Positions 17,347-28,433 of a DNA stretch of 64,000 nucleotides are shown here, one piece after another. The position numbers were made by a program, and so were the translations under genes. The first letter of the stretch is position 1. Each line of letters starts with the position of its first letter. Under the pieces are notes generated by a model that searched no databases, was not told the DNA's origin, and saw nothing but the letters and a program-made list of their open reading frames with translations. Origin of the DNA: Diploptera punctata (Eukaryota > Arthropoda > Insecta > Blattodea > Blaberidae); contig JASPKZ010008349.1 of the NCBI GenBank assembly GCA_030220185.1, positions 372,001 to 436,000 on the forward strand. The letters run 5' to 3'.

Positions 17347-17643
17347 GTTTGTGAGGATTTTGTAGAGCAGGTTGACGTCACTGGTCTTAACGACTTTAGA
17401 TTTAATGAAGGCAAATCTAGCTTTGCAAAACATGTCATAGAAACAGGTCACCAATTCAATACCATCAACAACACTTTATACGTCATCCATAGAGAAGACA
17501 TCAAACTCAAAATTAACATTCTCGAAGAAATCGAGATGCTAAAAGAAACCAAAAACACTCACCTGCTGAATGAGAACTCATCCAGTGATGTCAACCCGCT
17601 CTACAAAATTCTCACAAACAACCAGTACCGAGTTACATGCTGA
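17347..17643 (+). pseudogene. PLE-g ORF C-terminus (GIY-YIG region)
   Basis: Residues FRFNEGKSSFAKHVIETGHQ, then TLYVIHREDIKLKINILEEI and LLNENSSSDVNPLYKILTNN: the stretch after the GIY-YIG core in PLE endonuclease domains. Closely related to 62916-63230 and 42345-42605. The N-terminal parts including reverse transcriptase are absent. Confidence 0.6.
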
Positions 17644-17671
17644 AGATGAAACATATGCTTCGAAAGTACTC
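17640..17671 (+). ncRNA. Hammerhead-ribozyme-like motif, PLE-g
   Basis: CUGAAGA, U, stem GAAAC-AUAU-GCUUC (one mismatch), GAAA, GUAC, then UC. Stem I potential is weak (2 bp). Directly follows the last ORF codons. Confidence 0.5.
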
Positions 17672-17730
17672 CAAACCCCACATCCAAAGTTTAGGAAGAC
17701 TGAGATCTCAGGTATTCTATTTTTATATCA

Positions 17731-17990
17731 TAAATATTAGCTACTTGATATGAGAAATAACAAAATCCAGTTAAGAAAACTGAAAATATGAATGGGAGAC
17801 TGTATTGCACTAACCATGTGATTTTTGAACTATTTTCTGCTAGCCAGTGATAGCAATCACTTCAGTGGATCTTGGCTCTTCAGAGCTATCATACTGCAGA
17901 TTTTTTATACAATTCTTTCTCTTAAAAAAAATGTATTATTATTAGAGAATAATTAAGTATATATTTTTTTTCAAATTTGAGATTTCAGCT
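17731..17990. other. No feature recognised
   Basis: AT-rich, no supported feature. Confidence 0.35.
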
Positions 17991-18002
17991 TGTGAATGTA
18001 TA

Positions 18003-18293
18003 AAAGTAAAGTAATCCCACTACAGGCATTGGGAGGCCCTTGGGGTAGTAGGAGGTTAAGGCTCCCACTTTTTCTAGACAATCGGCACTTGATGTCAGCC
18101 CTGCATGACAGCCGCCTTTACCCCCAGAACAAGCATCTGGTACTCATTTCCGTTAGAGGCTGAGTCAACCCCAGGGCCATAGTGCTGCCACAAGGTTTTG
18201 GTCAGTTTAAAAATCCTGACCCCACTGGGACTTGAACCCTCGACCTTCCGACATATAGTGCAGTGCCTTAACCACTATGCTATGGCATGCCCC
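18003..18293 (-). mobile_element. SINE-A, full length
   Basis: TSD TGTGAATGTATA (17991-18002, 18294-18305). On - the head (GGGGCATGCCATAGCATAGTG) has a tRNA-like box A and GGTTCAAGTCC box B. Confidence 0.85.
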
Positions 18294-18334
18294 TGTGAAT
18301 GTATATTTTACAGTAATATAAGAGAGGAAAGGCA

Positions 18335-18545
18335 GCTCTGTGCCGCAAGTGGTTAGTCACTTGCCCTCCACTTCTGAATCTGAGTTTCAGTCTCGGTCAC
18401 TCTATGTGGGATTTACTCAGGGTTTCTCCTGTCATCCATTTAATTTAATTTCACCTCCTGTGATGATGTCCAATGCCTGATTAGCCGGCATCCATGTATA
18501 CCACAGACCTTCAATAATAGGAGTTTCAACTCATCTCATCCATGA
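18335..18545 (+). mobile_element. SINE-F fragment
   Basis: tRNA-like head GCCGCAAGTGGTTAGTCACT, then TCACTCTATGTGGG and GGGTTTCTCCTGT. Related to 34935-35245. Confidence 0.5.
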
Positions 18546-19230
18546 CTTTTTTACTTGACACAAGTAGAGGGTTTACATTTTGTAAGTGGGGAAAATGTGA
18601 AAGAAAAAGTGCAATATTTTACAAAACTGTGTGATATGCAATATTTCTGTTGAGACATTTTCACCACAGAAAAAGTATTAACTCAAATTCGTTCATTCTT
18701 TTCATGAACCCTTCAGTTTCAAAAGGATTATTGTTGAAATTTAACATAAGGTTTAAATGAGTTCCTATGAAACCTCATTTCTGTTGTCAATATTATTCAT
18801 TACAAACCCATGCCCTGACACAGAGAAAAGGGGATCAATAAAAGATGGTCTTACTTTTAGTTCTTAATGTGAGGATAGTCTTACATGATATCACTCCTTC
18901 ATGCATAATTGAAATATAATTCTAACTACTAACCTAAAACAAATATAAGGTTTGGATGAGTAATTTTTGTTAGCTAAAGTTTAAGACTGAGTCAATAATA
19001 CTATTCTCAGTTGGCTTCAGTAAATAAGGGTTTGTATATTAGATCAAAAAATGGCATAAAGGAATAATTCATTCTAAGAAAGTATCAAAATGAAAGTTTC
19101 AAAGACATGAGAATTTGCCAGTATTTGAATAATTTTATTAATTTACTAGAATCGAGAATCATATATGCCAGTTTTCCTGTCATTCGTCATCGAATATTAA
19201 AAGAATTTTAATTGAAGTACAATTTAAAAC
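18546..19230. other. No feature recognised
   Basis: AT-rich intergenic sequence without supported ORFs or repeats. Confidence 0.4.
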
Positions 19231-19254
19231 AATTACAGCCATGTAAGTAATGGT

Positions 19255-19470
19255 TTGAATTATAAAATTAAAATGAGTCATTATTTTCCTCACCTCATAA
19301 ATTCTGTGTTCTTCACAGCACAGGACCGTGGTTTCAGGAACAGTTCCTATTTTCAGCCATCTTTATGATTGTTGGATTGAAGATGTAAATTCAACAGTCA
19401 TAAAAATAGCTGAAGATAGGAACAACTGTCCCTGAAATCACAGTCCTATAGTGCGAAGATGTTCGACTTA
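19255..19470. mobile_element. PLE foldback with two hammerhead-like motifs
   Basis: Left motif on - (19324-19356): CUGAAAA (G8 to A), U, AGGAAC/GUUCCU, GAAA, CCACGG, UC. Right motif on + (19410-19445): core CUGAAGA intact but stem III is worn (AUCACAGUC). CTCACCTCAT precedes the left arm. Confidence 0.6.
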
Positions 19471-20127
19471 TTTTTATTTTATTAATTTGAAAGTCTTATA
19501 TGAATTTAAGACCTGTGTATTTAAATGTGGAAGATAAATGTGCCAGTTTAAATAAAAAAAAGTATTAATTAAAATTCACCTAATGTTAAGAGGAAAAACT
19601 GACATAAGTATAGTCCAGAATTCTACTAAATTATCAAATAATTTTGGTGACAGCTTTTAATAAACATTTGCAATTATCTTACATGAATCTAATCAATATA
19701 TTTTCTACGATGAAAAAAAAAAAAAGAAAATGAAATGACAGAATGAATTTGATAAGGTGAGTTACCAAAATATGAAATGGAGAATGCTATAATTATGGGA
19801 TTGTTGGAATTTATATTATTTCATTTTAATTTTTAGATGCTATTATGAAAGAAAGAGTTTGTGGCCATATTAACAATGCATTGTAAATAATCAGGGAAAT
19901 AAACATGGAGGAATAAATATTCCTCCATGGAAACTGTGTGTATATGAATTAGATTCATTCAGTTTTGTGAAATGAACTTTTTTTTTTGTCAAACAGCATA
20001 TTATGTACAAATGAATTTTAAGAAAGCTAGAAATACTGGTGTTACGTCTCTAATTTCAAGTTGCTTTATTTGTAGAATGTATCAGAATTCAACTGAAGAA
20101 TTTTAAAGGTTCATTGTATGAATAAGC

Positions 20128-20130
<3 letters not shown>
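19471..20130. other. No feature recognised
   Basis: AT-rich intergenic sequence; nothing supported. Confidence 0.4.

Positions 20131-20132
<2 letters not shown>

Positions 20133-20188
<56 letters not shown>
20133..20188. repeat. Compound microsatellite (TA)n(GA)n
   Basis: About 14 TA units followed by about 13 GA units, directly against the truncated 5' border of a LINE fragment. Confidence 0.95.
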
Positions 20189-20189
<1 letters not shown>

Positions 20190-20462
20190 GGTTACACCAG
20201 ATGGGATCGGAAAAGGAACACCGATATCTTAAAAGAATTGAAGACTACGCCAATTTTGGAATATATTAAACAGTACCAACTAAATTGAAAACACCATCTT
20301 GAAAGAATGAGTTCAAATCGGATCCCCAAAGCTGTTTATAATTATATACCAAGAGGACGAAGATCATTGGGCCTTCCTATGAAATGCTGGAGGGAAAATT
20401 TTCTATAGGATCGTAACAGGCCTTGGCCTAATACTTGGAAGGAAGAAGAAGAAGATTTAAAA
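20189..20462 (+). mobile_element. LINE-R 3' fragment
   Basis: Closely matches 31640-31899 (GGTTACACCAGATGGGATCG to a GAAGAAGAAGAA tail). Encodes GYTRWDRKRNTDILKELKTT with frameshifts. 5'-truncated. Confidence 0.75.
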
Positions 20463-20920
20463 AGTCATGTCACATGATGGAAAGTTTAGCCGAGCTTTGC
20501 AATTGACACATCTAGACATGAGGAAGCAGATCTGTTGTGCCAAGGAGTTACATATATTAAACTATATGCTATTAGGCTATATAGCTTTTTTTAATGTGCA
20601 CAATTTTTGTATATGATTTCCCCCTCTCCAAAAAAAATGTTTTCTTCAATTTCTTCAGTTGAATTCTGTAACCGATTGTATATTATAGTTTTGATCTTTA
20701 TCTGAAAGTTAATTGTTATTCCCCAATTTTAATTTATACTTCTGCAATGAACTGAATCTAGTAGATTGTAAAATTGAAATTATCCACCTGTAACTAGTTT
20801 ATTGTTGAAAAAATGCAGGTAACACAAAATATGTACATGTTTTCTACACAACTATTTGTTACTATAAAATAAAATGCTGAATGGTGTCTAGTCCAATTTA
20901 CTTTTTTTGTTTAAATTATC

Positions 20921-22029
20921 TTACTTACTTACTCACTGGCACTATCGAACCCATAGGTTCATGGCCATGCAGACATAAGCTCTCCATACATCCCTATCCT
21001 GAGCTAATGCATTCCAATCATTCCCTGTATAATCTACTTCCCTCAAATCATAGTTAATGTTGTTCTCCCACCTCGTTCTTGGTCTACCAACTGGGCGTTT
21101 TCCCTCTGGCATTCCTACAAGAAGCTTCCATGCATGTCTTTCATTCCCCATATGCACAACATGTCCTGCCTAACGCAGTCTACGAGACTTAATTGTTCTT
21201 ATTATATCTGGCTTCCTATAAAGACCATGTAGTTCATTGGTATGTAGTCTTCTCCATTCACCTGTGTTCATCTCTCTTTGGTCCAAAAATTTTCCTAAGA
21301 ACTTTATTCTCAAAAACTTGTAATCTCCTTTCCTCCCTTAAAGTAAGAGTCCATGTTTTGCACCCATATAATATAACTGGTAGAATTATAGTTTTATATA
21401 TTTTCAGTGTCCCGCACCATAGCCGAGCGGTTAAGGTAGGAAGCCTTGGCGCAGAGCTACGGGACTTGCGCTGGTTCAAGTCTCCATGGGGGAAGATTTT
21501 CTCATGGTATTTCGGCCAGTATGGGACCGGTGCCCACCCAGCATCGTGAGGCAATTGGGTAGCTACAATAAGTAGCGGCTCCAGGTTGAGGAACCAGCTA
21601 TAACGGCTGGGGGGACTCGACATGCTAACCACATGTCACCCCTACACTGGCTGTTGATCATCTACCTCTGTGATTGACACATGTGGATGTGAAGGGCCAG
21701 CAGCCGGTTGGTAAAATGGCAACCGCTGAAAAGTGGAAAGACCCTCAATCGGATATATTTTCAGTTTAATGTTTTTTGAAAGGAGTTGGGACATCAAAAG
21801 TCTCTGCAATGCATAATAGCACACATTTCCAGAATTGAACCTATGTTTAATTTCTTTGTGCATCTCATTCCTATTTGTGATTATTGTTCCTAGGTATTTG
21901 AATTCAGCCACTTCCTAACAATTTCCCTCATTTGTCATTAGCTGTCCATTTCCGTAATATAATGTATTTCTATGTGTGACCATATATTTAGTTTTATTGA
22001 TATTTACTTCCATTCCCAATTTCTTAGTG
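20921..22029 (-). mobile_element. 5'-truncated LINE with TAAG tail
   Basis: Flanked by 17-bp duplications TTTTTGTTTAAATTATC (20904-20920, 22030-22046). Encodes on - the end of a reverse transcriptase polyprotein: KYLGTIITNRNEMHKEIKHR (21800s), YIKTIILPVILYGCKTWTLT, FENKVLRKIFGPKRDEHR, and GKRPVGRPRTRWENNINYDL near the C-terminus (20942-21157). Split by SINE-B 21409-21752. The catalytic YADD part is not included. Confidence 0.85.
21409..21752 (+). mobile_element. SINE-B, full length
   Basis: TSD ATATATTTTCAGT on both sides, inside the LINE. Head CCCGCACCATAGCCGAGCGG; over 90 percent like 9121-9465 by eye. Confidence 0.88.
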
Positions 22030-22267
22030 TTTTTGTTTAAATTATCACTTGTCCAAATTAATGAACAGCTGGGTATACAAAATTAGACAAAAAGAGAAAT
22101 GCAGACATGCTACATGAACCACAAATCTCTTCTGTTATGTACCATATATCAACATACAAGAATAATTGGCAACAAACCCTTCAATCAAGATTTTTAAAAT
22201 ACGTTACAAAACTCCGTTGAGGTTACTGTGTTAAAGTTATAAGAATTGTAAAACAGTACCTGATATT

Positions 22268-22679
22268 GACTCACTTCATACTTCTTAACTCCCAAGCAGA
22301 CTCGAGTTTCTTCGCTTCATTTGTGACTTTCTTAATGCTATGTTACATTCACAACTGATGTCCAACGGCCTCCTCTCCTGCCGACTGATCTCCGCGCCAT
22401 CTGATGGCTGACCGATGAACTTCCAAATCAATCCCCTCTCCTTATCACTGGGTTTGATTTGAAAGTTCGTCAGTCAGCCATCAGATGGCGAGGAGGTCAG
22501 TCTGCAAGAGAGGAAGCCGTTGGACATCAGTTGTGAACGTAATACAGCATTGAGAATGTCACAAATGAAGTGAAGAAACTCGAGTCTGCTTGGGAGTTAA
22601 GAAGTATGAGATGAGTCAAGAAACAACTAAACAATATTAAAATAAACCTCATAGTGTTATTTCCTACCTACATAACTTC
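22268..22679 (+). mobile_element. PLE-k2 foldback
   Basis: TSD GTACCTGATATT (22256-22267, 22680-22691). Two inverted arms of about 185 bp meeting near 22455, with CTCCCAAGCAGACTCGAG in each and KFVGQPSDG-type ORF tail in antisense and sense. The hammerhead-like core near 22545-22585 starts AUUGAGAA, so degenerate. One-sided end AACCTCATAGTGTTATTTCC at right. Confidence 0.8.
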
Positions 22680-22757
22680 GTACCTGATATTTCAGTCGTC
22701 CTCAATAATTTGCAGTGTTGTTTTATAGTATTGTGTTGAATTGATTTCCTGCTTCTA

Positions 22758-22782
22758 ATAATAATAATAATAATAATAATAG
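22758..22782. repeat. (AAT)n tail of the LINE
   Basis: Eight AAT units at the 3' end of the minus-strand LINE, as in CR1/Jockey-type elements with short tandem 3' tails. Confidence 0.9.
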
Positions 22783-23074
22783 CTTTATTTTACCTGGCAG
22801 AGTTAAGGCCTTAAGGCCTTGTCTACCACTCACCCAGGTTTAAAAAAATACAAACAAAAAATAGTCTTAAATCTAAATTACAATATATATATATATATAT
22901 ATATATAAATATAAACGATTACAAGTTATGAATACAATACAATTAATATTTATAATGTATTTTGATTTACTCTAAATTTAACGAATTAAATATATAATAT
23001 GTACAATATATATATATAAAAAAAACAGGAAAAGATTAATGACATAGTATAAAATTAAATAAATAGAGAAAAAA

Positions 23075-26046
23075 TTAATTATTAGAAAACAGGTAACTGT
23101 ATAAGCGTGACTTAAAGGTACCAAGTGTGCGGCAACCCCTGATATCTTGAGGAAGGAGATTCCAGGAGCGGGCAGAGGCTACTGTGAAGGAAGTAGAATA
23201 GGAGGAAGTGCTATGAAGAGGAATTGTTAGCAGACTGCTATCTTGTGATCTAGTGTCAATATTGTGGTAAGAGGATAACTTCTCAAATCTAGACGCCAGG
23301 TAAGTAGGGATGTAGGAATTCAGAAGCTTGAAAAGTAGTGAAAGAGAGTGCAATTTACGTCTGTCAGTAAGACGGAGCCAAAGAGAGGTTATTAAAGTGT
23401 TCGGAAATATGGTCATAACGGCGGATATTGAAAATGAATCGAACGCAAGCATTATGAACACGCTGCAGTCTCTGCGACAAGTCATAGTTTAGATCATTAT
23501 ATATAATGTCACAATAATCGAAGTGTGGTAACACAAGATTCTGCACAAGGATTTGTTTTAACGAAACTGGGAGAAAATTCTTTAAACGTCTAAGATAATG
23601 TAAGATGGAGAAAGTCTTTTTCATATGTGTTTCACTTGTGTTTGCCAGGTTAAATTTGCGTCTAGATGTAGTCCAAGATCTATTACTGAAGAAGAATAAG
23701 GGATGATTATATTATTTATAGTAATGTTTGGTAGTGTAGATATGTCAAAGGTTGTAAGCAGTCTTTGTTGTCCCATTAGAATTACTTGTGACTTGTTAGG
23801 ATTTAGATTTAGACCGATACTTGAAGACCAGTTAAAGATGGATATGAGATCGTCATTCATTTTTGTCAAGCTGTTATAGAGAGAATGAGGAGGTGAATGT
23901 AGGTAAATTTGGAGATCATCAGCGTAGAGGTGATAACGGCAGTGCTTTAGTACAGTTGGCAAGTCATTTATGTAGATTGAGAAAAGAAGAGGTCCGAGAA
24001 CACTGCCCTGGGGGACTCCAGCCGGCACGTTGCGCCAAGACGAAGATCTAGAGTTTAATGAAACGTATTGTTGACGACCGTGCAGGTATGAGTCGAACCA
24101 GGATACAGCGCTGTCAGACAAGTGTAGGTGCTTGAGCTTTATCATAAGTAAGTCGTGGTCTACTGTGTCAAAAGCTTTGCTGAAGTCAAGTAAGGTTAAA
24201 GGAGTCAATTGACGTCTGTCCACGGCTTCACGAATATCTTCAGTAATTTTTAGCAAAGCTGTGGTTGTGCTATGACCATATCTAAAGCCGGATTGATAAG
24301 GATCAAGGAGGTGATTTTCTTGGAGATATTCAGTCATTTGCTTATGTACAATATGTTCCAGGGCTTTAGATAATGTCGGAAGGATGCTAATCGGTCGGTA
24401 GTCATTACAGTTAGCAGGTGTACTTATTTTTGGTATAGGCCGAACTGGCGAACTAGACTGTTTCCATACAGTAGGGAAGATAGAAGTTATAAGGGAAGCA
24501 TTAAAAATATGAGTCACTGTGGGTAGTATAATGTCAATGATTTTATTTAGCATTAAAATGCTGATGTTATCTGTTCCTTGTGCATTGGATTTAATCCGCT
24601 TGAGTGCTTTTTTAACGTCTATAGGCGAAATGTCGTTAAAGTAAAATTTATCTCTTCCTATATGGGGGGATGGGGATAAGTCTTTAAGAGTGTCTATTTT
24701 AGTCTTGTTATCTGGAGGTGTCATGGGTATTGAGGTAAAATGTTCATTTAAGTCATCTACAGAAATGTCTATAGAGTCAGTTGAGGGATTCAACTGTCTA
24801 AGTCCCATTGCACGGAGATTTCGCCAAGTGTCCCGTGCACTTATTTCAGGTCCGATTATACTGTGGGCGTGTCGTAGTTTGGCATTGCGTATAGTTTGTG
24901 TAGTTGTGTTTCTAAGTTGTTTGTACAGTTGCCAGTTCTCGTCATTTTTATGTCGTCTGTATGTTCGGTATGCTTTGTCTCGTTTTGACATAAGTTCACG
25001 TATTGAGTCATTCATCCAGGGTGCAGGGGGGCGGGAAAATCGTCGGGTTTTTACTGGTGCATGTCTATCATATAGTTGTAATATCAGTGTATTAAATGTG
25101 TCTACTTTTTCATCAACTGATCTAAGATTCCATATTGTGTACCAAGGTAGTTCTAAAGCGTCTGATTTTAGTTTAGTATCGTCTATGTTTTGTAAATTTC
25201 TGTACGTAATCAATTTAGAGCGTCTTTTAGGACATTGGAGTGAGTATTCTACGAATACAATGTCATGAGCAGATATGCCGGGAGCAGGAATTTGTCCATA
25301 TGACAGTACTTTCTGTGGATGTGTAGTCACTATTAAGTCCAGTAGAGTGTCGGTATTAGCAGTATGATGTGTGGCAGAGAAAGGAACAATTGTCATATTT
25401 AAGCTTTGGAACATATTTTTAAGTTGTATGGCTGGTGAGTCAGTCTGAAGAAGATTTCTATTAAAATCGCCTGCGACAATAACGTGTTCATAATGAGGTA
25501 ATGAATCGTTCAGAGCGTTTTCTAGATCCGAAAGGTGCCTTATTTTTGGAGGTTTGTATACAATGCATAAGAGACATTTTTTTAGACTGGCTTGAATTTC
25601 TACGAATAAGAACTCGGGGCGAGCGGAATATACAGAAGGGGACTTGTGGATAATTCTTGGATTAAGCTCATTTGATATAAAGGCACAAACTCCTCCACCT
25701 CTTTTATCTATTCTGTCATTTCTGAGCAATGTATATCCGTCTAGGTGAACAAGGGACGAAGGTATGGAAGGGGTCAGCCAGGTTTCCGAAATTAAAATGG
25801 CGCTCAGTCCAAGAGATGAAAATATGGTTTCAAAAACTCATCAAAGTGGGACAGAATGCTTTGTGAATTTACGTGAGCGATTTTAAGTGATGATTTATCA
25901 ATAGAAAATGCATTCTTAAGTAGACTAGTAGTATTTGTTGTTGGAGGGGATGGTTGGGATTGAGGAATGTTGCTACCTGCGTTAAAAGTTGTCTGCACAA
26001 TAAGAGGGTGATTGGAGAAGGTGAGTGAGTCAGAGGTTACAAACAA
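23075..26046 (-). pseudogene. LINE ORF2 (endonuclease plus reverse transcriptase), frameshifted
   Basis: In order: start of an AP-like endonuclease (LKIAHVNSQSILSHFDEF, about 25804-25880), a frameshift near 25810, ISETWL and then a 702-codon open stretch (23621-25729). The latter holds VAGDFNRN and SAHDIVFVEYS of the endonuclease,  RT block YRPISILPTLSKALEHIV, motif A LLDFSKAFDTVDHDLL, motif B GVPQGSVLGPLLFSIYINDL and motif C YADDLQIYLH. Two more frameshifts (near 23620 and 23480) separate the C-terminal tail (NACVRFIFNIRRYDHISEHF; RSWNLLPQDI; TFKSRLYSYLF). The catalytic Asp residues of A and C are intact. Probably not functional because of at least three shifts. Confidence 0.88.
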
Positions 26047-26289
26047 GTCTTCATTTGTCAGCTCAATGTTGCCAATAGCAGAAAGTTAAAATAAACTATG
26101 TACTGTAATAACTCTAATAAAATTAAAATAATTTAGCTAAACAAAGAACTTAAAAAATTAAAATAAACAAGTAAGTTGTCCTAAATAAAAAATAATAAAC
26201 TTAAAACTTACCTAAATTAGAAATAAATTAACAATATAATTGTTAGCAAAGAAAAGACAAAGTAAACATATTTTACACTCAGGTCCTAT

Positions 26290-26976
26290 CTAGTTGATAT
26301 CCGTAGAAGATTTAATTTTGCGTTTTTCGCCATTTACTTTAGCTATGACGGCACCGTCCATTGTCCATACATTTTGAATACCGTATTTCTGTATACTCTC
26401 TTGTAGCAGGCGATAGCCACACTTCGTTAGGTCCTCGCGAACAGTGACCCCACTTCCTTTCAACTTTTTCTTGCTTAGAAAAACTTCACTGCGCTTGCGG
26501 TAACTAACAAATTTCACTATTATAGCCCGCGGTCTTTCAGCATTACTAACACCAACACGGTGACTTCTGTCAATGTCAGTCACTGATAAATCGACACCGA
26601 TTTTTTTGGCCACCTCGATGGCTTTCTGGTCAGTGTCCTCTCCGGCCTCTTCTTTTACACCAAAAATCCTGAGGCACTGACGTCTCTGGTATTGTTCTAA
26701 GTCGTCTATTTTATTTTCCAACACCTCAATCTTTCTGTCTTTTTCATCGAGGGTCTTTTTCAGATCCTCAATTACTTTAGTGTTGTCCTGGATGGTCTTC
26801 TGCAGTTCCGCCACTACCTGGTCCCGCAACATGGACACAAACACCTGCAGAGTGCCGGGATCCTGTAGCGCCTCTTTCACCACACGTTTCACAGCTTCCT
26901 CCGTAGAACTTGTCGAATCGTTGTTAGAATTACGTGTGTTTTTACCCATGTTGTTAAATGTACACACTTTTGACAC
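26290..26976 (-). CDS. LINE ORF1 (coiled coil plus RRM-like)
   Basis: Open frame of 228 codons. Residues 30-95 are a Lys/Glu-rich coiled coil (KTIQDNTKVIEDLKKTLDEK). Next come RRQCLRIFGVKEEAGEDTDQ and RPRAIIVKFVSYRKRSEVFL, which fit the RRM-like/L1-ORF1 fold with RNA chaperone function, then a C-terminal domain. A second ATG at codon 10 (MGKNTRN) may be the real start. About 240 nt upstream of ORF2. Still open, unlike ORF2. Confidence 0.8.
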   Translation of the reverse strand: MSKVCTFNNMGKNTRNSNNDSTSSTEEAVKRVVKEALQDPGTLQVFVSMLRDQVVAELQKTIQDNTKVIEDLKKTLDEKDRKIEVLENKIDDLEQYQRRQCLRIFGVKEEAGEDTDQKAIEVAKKIGVDLSVTDIDRSHRVGVSNAERPRAIIVKFVSYRKRSEVFLSKKKLKGSGVTVREDLTKCGYRLLQESIQKYGIQNVWTMDGAVIAKVNGEKRKIKSSTDIN

Positions 26977-27117
26977 TAACTAATATAAATTTAAACTTAA
27001 TCTCACTACGAATATACAACTTTAGCTATGAAATAACGAAGGCACCTGCTGAAAAATAACTTAAAACCTGGAGCGTAACTTGTGCGTGTTAGTAGCTAGC
27101 CGCCATGACACTACCTG

Positions 27118-27225
27118 CTTCTAATGTATTTTGAAAACTTCATTCTTCAGGAAATCTCTGAAATGTTCATTAAATCTTGTCATGAAGTTTCTAGTAGTTC
27201 TTCCAACAAAAAATTTGTCACAAAA
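27118..27225 (-). pseudogene. PLE-m GIY-YIG fragment
   Basis: CDKFFVGRTTRNFMTRFNEH followed by FRDFLKNEVF: second half of a GIY-YIG core with the conserved Arg of the RTTRNFxxRFxEH motif. The first half (GIYxI) is lost. Confidence 0.6.
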
Positions 27226-27278
27226 CAACACTGCAAATTATTGAGGAAAACTGAGATATCAGGTACTGTTTTACAATT

Positions 27279-27916
27279 AAGTTATGTACGTAGGAAATAA
27301 CATTATGAGGTTTATTTTAATCTATGTTGAGTTGTTTCTGACTCATCTCATACTTCTTAACTCCCAAGCAGACTTGAGTTTCTTCACTGCATTTGTGACA
27401 TTCTCAATACTGCATCACGTTCACAACTGACATCCAACGGCCTCCTCTCCTGCAGACTGACCTCTGTGCCATCTGATGGCTCACCAACGAACTTCCAAAT
27501 CAATCCCCTCTCCTTATCACCGGGTATTTCAAAATTCATAGTTATGTTTTTATTCTTGCATATGTAAATTTTTTCCCAAATTGTGAGTTCCTTCGGTTTT
27601 TCCAATTGTTTAAGTAATTTTGTTTTGGTTTCTATTCTGTGTTTTTCTGACCATGCATGTATATCTAATTTTTCTGTTTCTCCATTTTTAACATTTCTAA
27701 GATGTTCCTTTAATCTTGTATTTAAATTCCTTTCTGTTTTATCTATGTATATCCTTTCACAATCTTAAAATTAATTTGATGAATTCCTGATTTTTTGCAG
27801 TCTTCAATCTTTTCATTTTTGTTGGTTTTTATTAAATTACTCAAACTGTAATCATTTTTCAGTGCTAATTTATTGTTGAAGATTTTTTGAAACTTGTTAA
27901 ATACTAAGAGGTGGTA
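27279..27916 (-). mobile_element. PLE-k3 with long ORF remnant
   Basis: TSD TGTTTTACAATT (27267-27278, 27917-27928). On - it encodes, with a few breaks: KKSGIHQINFKDCERIYIDK, RLKEHLRNVKNGETEKLDIH, TKLLKQLEKPKELTIWEKIY, MNFEIPGDKERGLIWKFVGE. The GIY-YIG motif is changed (GIH...IYID). One-sided end at left (GGAAATAACATTATGAGGTT). Confidence 0.75.
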
Positions 27917-28143
27917 TGTTTTACAATTCTTATAACTTTAAAACCTTCAGTGCATGCATTGAACCCACATCCCTCATCAGATTTTAAATTACCATAACAG
28001 GTCTCTAGGAAGACCACTTAAAAGATGGCAGGAAGATGATAATGACTTATATTGAACTTTTATAGGAAAAAATCACTATGAGGTTTAATTTAAGATTAAA
28101 TTAAAATGTTTCATACCTCACCTCATATCCAGTCTTCTAATTA

Positions 28144-28180
28144 TACTGCAGTTTCAAAGCCTTGGCAGCTTCATCTTCAG
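28144..28180 (-). ncRNA. Hammerhead-ribozyme-like motif, PLE-d left arm
   Basis: On -: CUGAAGA, U, stem GAAGC(U)/(A)GGCUU, GAAA, palindromic stem III ACUGCAGU, then A. Stem I can form 5 bp (AAUUA/UAAUU). Confidence 0.6.
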
Positions 28181-28300
28181 TAATTTCTAGTCGGCTGATG
28201 TTATGTCGATCAGAAGAATTACTTCTACCCATCGGTCCACCAACAGAGGGAAAAAGAAATAGTTCTTCTGAACGATATAACATCAGTTGACGAGAAATTA

Positions 28301-28337
28301 CTGAAGATGAAGCTGCCGAGGCTTTGAAACCGCAGTC
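28301..28337 (+). ncRNA. Hammerhead-ribozyme-like motif, PLE-d right arm
   Basis: CUGAAGA, U, stem II, GAAA, short stem III ACCGCAGU, cleavage-site C. Stem I is weaker than in the left arm. Confidence 0.5.
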
Positions 28338-28433
28338 TCATTAGAAGACTGGACATGAGGTGAGGTATGAAGCATTTTAATTTAATCTTGATAATGGCTT
28401 GTCCAAATTATGTAGAAGAGTAAGTAAAGTATG

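Larger units (their letters stand above)
16690..17730 (+). mobile_element. PLE-g with GIY-YIG ORF tail, hosts PLE-k1
   Basis: Inverted ends of about 90 bp (16696-16798 and 17640-17727, TACCTGATATCTCAGTCTTC). Between them, the C-terminal part of a PLE ORF (17347-17643). Right arm has an intact hammerhead-like motif; the left arm copy (16749-16780) has AAAA for GAAA. Interrupted by PLE-k1 (16801-17334). Confidence 0.75.
22760..27113 (-). mobile_element. Near full-length CR1/Jockey-like LINE
   Basis: Bounded by a 12-bp duplication CCTGCTTCTAAT (22748-22759, 27114-27125). The 5' end is at the right and an ATT-repeat 3' tail at the left. Carries ORF1 (26290-26976) and a frameshifted ORF2 with endonuclease, reverse transcriptase and C-terminal tail (23075-26046). 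4.35 kb. The intact boundaries with broken frames mean a full-length insertion that has since decayed. Confidence 0.88.
22232..27932. mobile_element. PLE-m, host of three younger insertions
   Basis: Inverted ends: left AAAGTTATAAGAATTGTAAA with GTACCTGATATTTCAG, right CTGAGATATCAGGTAC with TTTTACAATT and CTTATAACTTT. Within it are PLE-k2 (22268-22679), the LINE 22760-27113 and PLE-k3 (27279-27916). The remaining body (27118-27225, on -) encodes CDKFFVGRTTRNFMTRFNEH, a GIY-YIG stretch. Confidence 0.65.
28049..28388 (+). mobile_element. PLE-d foldback with twin hammerheads
   Basis: TSD TGATAATGACTT / TGATAATGGCTT (28037-28048, 28389-28400). Arms of about 150 bp with a short ORF tail (PPTEG-like) and a hammerhead-like motif in each. 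GACATGAGGTGAGG follows the right motif. One-sided end ATCACTATGAGGTTTAATTT at left. Confidence 0.8.

Noticed and set aside
20133..20188. (TA)n(GA)n as a GAGA-factor promoter
   Set aside because: A plain compound microsatellite next to a truncated LINE with no gene beside it.
24690..25268. 192-codon open frame on +
   Set aside because: Antisense shadow of the LINE reverse transcriptase ORF.
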